Shown here piece by piece: positions 12,601 to 21,600 of a stretch of DNA of 64,000 bases. Made by a program: the position numbers and the translations under genes. The stretch is from Escarpia spicata (taxonomy: Eukaryota; Annelida; Polychaeta; Sabellida; Siboglinidae), in contig OZ023206.1 of the NCBI GenBank assembly GCA_963995525.1, positions 2,935,100 to 2,999,099 on the forward strand, given 5' to 3'. How positions within the stretch are numbered: position 1 is the first letter of the stretch; every line of letters starts with the position of its first letter. The notes beneath the pieces were generated by a model that had not been told where the DNA came from, made no database searches, and worked only from the letters and a program-made list of their open reading frames with translations.

Positions 12601-15600
12601 TGAAAATTATTCTTTGGTATTCGTTTTATCGATTGCTACTCTAGCTACCCTCTAATTAACTCTATTTTGTGTATTTTAAAGTGATTTTTGTAGAGCTGTG
12701 CGAAGTGTTCCGCTCGATTTCCTTAAAATAATGCCGAAAATGCCAGTAATTGCGCACGTTCGCAACTGCTAATTTTGGGATGCTCCTAACATATGGGATA
12801 TCACCATGAAGCTTGACGCGTCATCTTCCTATATATGGGCATAAATATGCTAATAACTACATTCTGTGACCTCCAGAGAGCTTGGAAGAGGCCCCCTTTT
12901 TACGCCAGCTGTGTAAACAATTTGGATAACGTGGTAGCAACAGCAACTGCGTGACCCAGGCAACTGTTCTCATTGGTTCAGTGATGGGTCATTTACATAA
13001 TCTGTAAACACACACATGCGCACAATGTATTTCACCGCGTCACTGCTGACCCAGATAACGAATAAGAAGACGTGAAGAACGGCGTTTAACGTGGCAAAGC
13101 TGTTAAATTCGGATGGAAGTGATCGCGCACAGATTGACAGTTTGATCGAGGAGTATTTTTTGGAAGACTTAATGGATGGAAGCGAGCCTGACGAGCACAA
13201 AATTTTAGCTAGATCTGTCCACGGTAACTAAGGTACATTTCATGAAACATAACGAATATTTTGCATCAACTTTGATGGCCGTTTTCTGGGTTTGAAGGTT
13301 TCTACCCCACATGTGTTTGTTAAGCCATAACTTCAGTTAGAATTACGATATCTTCTTACATGATACACAATGTGAAAGCAGAGATTCTGCTCTTTCCAAC
13401 ACTACTAATAACTCAATATTAAAAATTTCCGACATGCAACTCATTTCGTTAAGATGGGTCACAAATGTTTTCTATCTAAGCAGCTGAGCAAAGATATGCG
13501 TTAGTGTACACAACTGTGACAGTGTAAATAATTAATTTAAACATTAGTCAGTTTAATGTAAAAACAATGAATTATTTTGTATAAAATCATTGGAAGTATT
13601 GACTTTGATCACTAGATCTGGTAATCATTAGAAGTATTGACTTTGATCACTAGATCTGGTAATCATTGGAAGTATTGACTTTGATCTCTAGATCTGGTAA
13701 TCATTGGAAGTATTGACTTTGATCACTAGATCTGGTAATCATTGGAAGTATTGACTTTGATCACTAGATCTGGTAATCATTGGAAGTATTGACTTTGATC
13801 ACTAGATCTGGTAATCATTGGAAGTATTGACTTTGATCACTAGATCTGGTAATCATTGGAAGTATTGACTTTGATCACTAGATCTGGTAATCATTGGAAG
13901 TATTGACTTTGATCACTAGATCTGGTAATCATTGGAAGTATTGACTTTGATCACTAGATCTGGTAATCATTGGAAGTATTGACTTTGATCACTAGATCTG
14001 GTAATCATTGGAAGTATTGACTTTGATCTCTAGATCTGGTAATCATTGGAAGTATTGACTTTGATCACTAGATCTGGTAATCATTGGAAGTATTGACTTT
14101 TATCACTAGATCTGGTAATCATTGGAAGTATTGACTTTGATCACTAGATCTGGTAATCATTGGAAGTATTGACTTTGATCACTAGATCTGGTAATCATTG
14201 GAAGTATTGACTTTGATCACTAGATCTGGTAATCATTGGAAGTATTGACTTTGATCACTAGATCTGGTAATCATTGGAAGTATTGACTTTGATCACTAGA
14301 TCTGGTAATCATTGGAAGTATTGACTTTGATCACTAGATCTGGTAATCATTGGAAGTATTGACTTTGATCACTAGATCTGGTAATCATTGGAAGTATTGA
14401 CTTTGATCACTAGATCTGGTAATCATTGGAAGTATTGACTTTGATCACTAGATCTGGTAATCATTAGAAGTATTGACTTTGATCACTAGATCTGGTAATC
14501 ATTGGAAGTATTGACTTTGATCACTAGATCTGGTAATCATTGGAAGTATTGACTTTGATCCCTAGATCTGGTCATCATTGGAAGTATTGACTTTGATCAC
14601 TAGATCTGGTAATCATTGGAAGTATTGACTTTGATCACTAGATCTGGTAATCATTGGAAGTATTGACTTTGATCACTAGATCTGGTAATCATTGGAAGTA
14701 TTGACTTTGACCACTAGATCTGGTAATCATTGGAAGTATTGACTTTGACCACTAGATCTGGTAATCATTGGAAGTATTGACTTTGATCACTAGATCTGGT
14801 AATCATTGGAAGTATTGACTTTGACCACTAGATCTGGTAATCATTGGAAGTATTGACTTTGACCACTAGATCTGGTAATCATTGGAAGTATTGACTTTGA
14901 TCACTAGATCTGGTAATCATTGGAAGTATTGACTTTGATCACTAGATCTGGTAATCGTTGGAAGTATTGACTTTGATCACTAGATCTGGTAATCGTTGGA
15001 AGTATTGACTTTGATCACTAGATCTGGTAATCGTTGGAAGTATTGACTTTGATCACTAGATCTGGTAATCATTGGAAGTATTGACTTTGATCACTAGATC
15101 TGGTAATCATTGGAAGTATTGACTTTGATCACTAGATCTGGTAATCATTGGAAGTATTGACTTTGATAACTAGATCTGGTAATCATTGGAAGTATTGACT
15201 TTGATCACTAGATCCAGTATGTTTGGGATTAAGTCAGTTCATGGGGCTACCGTTAAGTTGATCTGTTTGTTGTGTGCGCCGATATACCAGATTTGTTCGG
15301 CGTACAGGACATCACCTTCGAACCTTCCCTACACACGTTGTTGGTAAATTATTAGTGTTAGATCAACGCAGCTAAAAAGTATTCTTGTCTCATTTTTGCT
15401 GTGCAAATATATCACACCATAACACGTCGTTATTTGTACAAAAGGTGCAAGTGCACTTATTATGAACAAAACATGTTCTTAGATTTAGGTTCGAGCTATT
15501 AGTGACCTGAATAACGTCCCGAATTGCATTAGTGATAAACGCACGTCGAAATTCACACATTATCGCCCCAAAGCATTCCCTTCGCTGTGGCAATTTAAAC

Positions 15601-18600
15601 TGCTAATGGTTACTCAGATTTATCTTAATAATAAAATAAGTATTGTTAGGGCCTATAAATGTTGTTTATATGTATTCTTGGTTCATGTTTTCAATATTTT
15701 ATCTCACATATCGACCCTCAGGCCTGGTCATAGACAATATTTAGTGTTCACTGTACACACTACTGGATCTGGTAATCATTGGAAGTATTGACTTTGATCA
15801 ATTGATCTGGTAATCATTGGAAATATTGACTTTGATCACTAGATCTGGTAACTTGTGGTCTTATCAAAGTACCCGTAGCAGCCTAGACAAAGCCAGTTTG
15901 ACTTTGATCACTAGATCTGGTTATCATTGGAAGTATTGACTTTGATCACTAGATCTGGTAATCATTGGAAGTATTGACTTTGATCACTAGATCTGGTAAT
16001 CATTGGAAGTATTGACTTTGATCACTAGATCTGGTAATCATTGGAAGTATTGACTTTGATCACTAGATCTGGTAATCATTGGAAGTATTGACTTTGATCA
16101 CTAGATCTGGTAATCATTGGAAGTATTGACTTTGATCACTAGATCTGGTAATCATTGGAAGTATTGACTTTGATCACTAGATCTGGTAATCATTGGAAGT
16201 ATTGACTTTGATCACTAGATCTGGTAATCATTGGAAGTATTGACTTTGATCACTAGATCTGGTAATCATTGGAAGTATTGACTTTGATCACTAGATCTGG
16301 TAATCATTGGAAGTATTGACTTTGATCACTAGATCTGGTAATCATTGGAAGTATTGCCTTTGATCATTAGATCTGGTAATCATTGGAAGTATTGCCTTTG
16401 ATCACTAGATCTGGTAATCATTGGAAGTATTGACTTTGATCACTAGATCTGGTAATCATTGGAAGTATTGACTTTGATCACTAGATCTGGTCATCATTGG
16501 AAGTATTGACTTTGATCACTAGATCTGGTCATCATTGGAAGTATTGACTTTGATCACTAGATCTGGTCATCATTGGAAGTATTGACTTTGATCACTAGAT
16601 CTGGTAATCATTGGAAGTATTGACTTTGATCACTAGATCTGGTAATCATTGGAAGTATTGACTTTGATCCCTAGATCTGGTCATCATTGGAAGTATTGAC
16701 TTTGATCACTAGATCTGGTAATCATTGGAAGTATTGACTTTGATCACTAGATCTGGTAATCATTGGAAGTATTGACTTTGATCACTAGATCTGGTAATCA
16801 TTGGAAGTATTGACTTTGACCACTAGATCTGGTAATCATTGGAAGTATTGACTTTGACCACTAGATCTGGTAATCATTGGAAGTATTGACTTTGACCACT
16901 AGATCTGGTCATCATTGGAAGTATTGACTTTGATCACTAGATCTGGTCATCATTGGAAGTATTGACATTGATCACTAGATCTGGTCATCATTGGAAGTAT
17001 TGACTTTGATCACTAGATCTGGTAATCATTGGAAGTATTGACTTTGATCACTAGATCTGGTAATCATTGGAAGTATTGACTTTGATCACTAGATCTGGTC
17101 ATCATTGGAAGTATTGACTTTGATCCCTAGATCTGGTCATCATTGGAAGTATTGACTTTGATCACTAGATCTGGTAATCATTGGAAGTATTGACTTTGAT
17201 CACTAGATCTGGTAATCATTGGAAGTATTGACTTTGATCAATTGATCTGGTAATCATTGGAAATATTAACTTTGATCACTAGATCCAGTATGTTTGGGAT
17301 TAAGTCAGTTTATGGGGCTACCGTTAAGTTGATCTGTTTGTTGTGTGCGCCGATATACCAGATCTGTTCGGCGTACAGGATATCACCTTCGAACCTTCCC
17401 TACACACGTGGTTGGTAAATTATTAGTGTTAGACCAACGCAGCTAAAAAGTATTCTTGTCTCATTTTTGCTGTGCAAATATATCACACCATAACACGTCG
17501 TTATTTGTACAAAAGGTGCAAGTGCACTTATTATGAACAAAACATGTTCTTAGATTTAGGTTCGAGCTATTAGTGACCTGAATAACGTCCCGAATTGCAT
17601 TAGTGATAAACGCACGTCGAAATTCACACATTATCGCCCCAAAGCATTCCCTTCGCTGTGGCAATTTAAACTGCTAATGGTTACTCAGATTTATCTTAAT
17701 AATAAAATAAGTATTGTTAGGGCCTATAAATGTTGTTTATATGTATTCTTGGTACATGTTTTCAATATTTTATCTCACATATTGACCCCCAGGCCTGGTC
17801 GTAGACAATATTTAGTGTTCACTGTACACACTACTGGATCTGGTAATCATTGGAAGTATTGACTTTGATCAATTGATCTTGTAATCATTGGAAATATTGA
17901 CTTTGATCACTAGATCTGGTAACTTGTGGTCTTATCAAAGTACCCGTAGCAGCCTAGACAAAGCCAGTTTGACTTTGATCACTAGATCTGGTAAGTTGTG
18001 GTCTTATCAAAGTACCCATAGCAGCCTAGACAAAGCCAGTTTGTCTTTGGTCACTAGATCTGGTAACTTGTGGTCTTATCGTAAAGTACTCATAGCAGCC
18101 TAGACAAAGCCAGTTTGACTTCGATCACTAGATGTGGTAAGTTGTGGTCTTATCAAAGTACCCATAGCAGCCTAGACAAAGCCAGTTTGTCTTTGGTCAC
18201 TAGATCTGGTAACTTGTGGTCTTATCGTAAAGTACTCATAGCAGCCTAGACAAATCCTGTTTGACTTCGATCACTAGATGTGGTAAGTTGTGGTCTTATC
18301 AAAGTACTCATAGCAGCCCAGACAAAGCCAGTTTGACTTTGATCACTAGATCTGTTAAGTTGTGGTCTTATCAAAGTATCCATAGCAGCCTAGACAAAGC
18401 CAGTTTGTCTTTAATCACTAGATCTGGTACTTGTGGTCTTATCAAAGTACCCATAGCAGCCTAGACAAAGCCAGTTTGACTTTGATCACTAGATCTGGTA
18501 ATCATTGGAAGTATTGACTTTGATCACTAGATCTGGTAATCATTGGAAGTATTGACTTTGATCACTAGATCTGGTAATCATTGGAAGTATTGACTTTGAT

Positions 18601-21600
18601 CACTAGATCTGGTAATCATTGGAAGTATTGACTTTGATCACTAGATCTGGTAATCATTGGAAGTATTGACTTTGATCAATTGATCTGGTAATCATTGGAA
18701 ATATTAACTTTGATCACTAGATCCAGTATGTTTGGGATTAAGTCAGTTCATGGGGCTACCGTTAAGTTGATCTGTTTGTTGTGTGCGCCGATATACCAGA
18801 TCTGTTCGGCGTACAGGATATCACCTTCGAACCTTCCCTACACACGTGGTTGGTAAATTATTAGTGTTAGACCAACGCAGCTAAAAAGTATTCTTGTCTC
18901 ATTTTTGCTGTGCAAATATATCACACCATAACACGTCGTTATTTGTACAAAAGGTGCAAGTGCACTTATTATGAACAAAACATGTTCTTAGATTTAGGTT
19001 CGAGCTATTAGTGACCTGAATAACGTCCCGAATTGCATTAGTGATAAACGCACGTCGAAATTCACACATTATCGCCCCAAAGCATTCCCTTCGCTGTGGC
19101 AATTTAAACTGCTAATGGTTACTCAGATTTATCTTAATAATAAAATAAGTATTGTTAGGGCCTATAAATGTTGTTTATATGTATTCTTGGTTCATGTTTT
19201 CAATATTTTATCTCACATATTGACCCCCAGGCCTGGTCGTAGACAATATTTAGTGTTCACTGTACACACTACTGGATCTGGTAATCATTGGAAGTATTGA
19301 CTTTGATCAATTGATCTGGTAATCATTGGAAATATTGACTTTGATCACTAGATCTGGTAACTTGTGGTCTTATCAAAGTACCCGTAGCAGCCTAGACAAA
19401 GCCAGTTTGACTTTGATCACTAGATCTGGTAAGTTGTGGTCTTATCAAAGTACCCATAGCAGCCTAGACAAAGCCAGTTTGTCTTTGGTCACTAGATCTG
19501 GTAACTTGTGGTCTTATCGTAAAGTACTCATAGCAGCCTAGACAAAGCCAGTTTGACTTCGATCACTAGATGTGGTAAGTTGTGGTCTTATCAAAGTACC
19601 CATAGCAGCCTAGACAAAGCCAGTTTGTCTTTGGTCACTAGATCTGGTAACTTGTGGTCTTATCGTAAAGTACTCATAGCAGCCTAGACAAAGCCAGTTT
19701 GACTTCGATCACTAGATGTGGTAAGTTGTGGTCTTATCAAAGTACTCATAGCAGCCTAGACAAAGCCAGTTTGTCTTTGGTCACTAGATCTGGTAACTTG
19801 TGGTCTTATCGTAAAGTACTCATAGCAGCCTAGACAAAGCCAGTTTGACTTCGATCACTAGATGTGGTAAGTTGTGGTCTTATCAAAGTACCCATAGCAG
19901 CCTAGACAAAGCCAGTTTGTCTTTGATCACTAGATCTGGTAACTTGTGGTCTTATCGTAAAGTACTCATAGCAGCCGAGACAAAGCCAGTTTGACTTCGA
20001 TCACTAGATGTGGTAAGTTGTGGTCTTATCAAAGTACTCATAGCAGCCCAGACAAAGCCAGTTTGACTTTGATCACTAGATCTGTTAAGTTGTGGTCTTA
20101 TCAAAGTACCCATAGCAGCCTAGACAAAGCCAGTTTGTCTTTAATCACTAGACCTGGTAACTTGTGGTCTTATCAAAGTACCCATAGCAGCCTAGACAAA
20201 GCCAGTTTGACTTTGATCACTAGATCTGGTTATCATTGGAAGTATTGACTTTGATCACTAGATCTGGTAATCATTGGAAGTATTGACTTTGATCACTAGA
20301 TCTGGTAATCATTGGAAGTATTGACTTTGATCACTAGATCTGGTAATCATTGGAAGTATTGACTTTGATCACTAGATCTGGTAATCATTGGAAGTATTGA
20401 CTTTGATCACTAGATCTGGTAATCATTGGAAGTATTGACTTTGATCACTAGATCTGGTAATCATTGGAAGTATTGACTTTGATCACTAGATCTGGTAATC
20501 ATTGGAAGTATTGACTTTGATCACTAGATCTGGTAATCATTGGAAGTATTGACTTTGATCACTGGATCTGGTAATCATTGGAAGTATTGACTTTGATCAA
20601 TTGATCTGGTAATCATTGGAAATATTGACTTTGATCACTAGATCTGGTAAGTTGTGGTCTTATCAAAGTACCCGTAGCAGCCTAGACAAAGCCAGTTTGT
20701 CTTTGGTCACTAGATCTGGTAACTTGTGGTCTTATCATAAAGTACTCATAGCAGCCTAGACAAAGCCAGTTTGACTTTGATCACTAGATCTGGTAACTTG
20801 TGGTCTTATCGTAAAGTACTCATAGCAGCCTAGACAAAGCCAGTTTGTCTTTGGTCACTAGATCTGGTAACTTGTGGTCTTATCGTAAAGTAATCATAGC
20901 AGCCTAGACAAAGCCAGTTTGTCTTTGGTCACTAGATCTGGTAACTTGTGGTCTTATCGTAAAGTACTCATAGCAGCCTAGACAAAGCCAGTTTGACTTT
21001 GATCACTAGATGTGGTAAGTTGTGGTCTTATCAAAGTACTCATAGCAGCCTAGACAAAGCCAGTTTGTCTTTGGTCACTAGATCTGGTAAGTTGTGGTCT
21101 TATCGTAAAGTACTCATAGCAGCCTAGACAAAGCCAGTTTGTCTTTGGTCACTAGATCTGGTAACTTGTGGTCTTATCGTAAAGTACTCATAGCACCCTA
21201 GACAAAGCCAGTTTGACTTTGATCACTAGACGTGGTAAGTTGTGGTCTTATCAAAGTACTCATAGCAGCCTAGACAAAGCCAGTTTGTCTTTGATCACTA
21301 GATGTGGTAAGTTGTGGTCTTATCAAAGTACTCATAGCAGCCCAGACAAAGCCAGTTTGTCTTTGATCACGAGATCTGGTAACTTGTGGTCTTATCAAAG
21401 TACCCATAGCAGCCTAGACAAAGCCAGTTTGACTTTGATCACTAGATGTGGTAAGTTGTGGTCTTATCAAAGTACTCATAGCAGCCCAGACAAAGCCAGT
21501 TTGACTTTGATCACTAGATGTGGTAAGTTGTGGTCTTATCAAAGTACCCATAGCAGCCTAGACAAAGCCAGTTTGTCTTTGGTCACTAGATCTGGTAACT

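Noticed and set aside
15390..19102. 67-codon frame in three islands as a gene family
   Set aside because: Copies are nearly identical DNA, so conservation of the frame says nothing; no family resemblance or start context.
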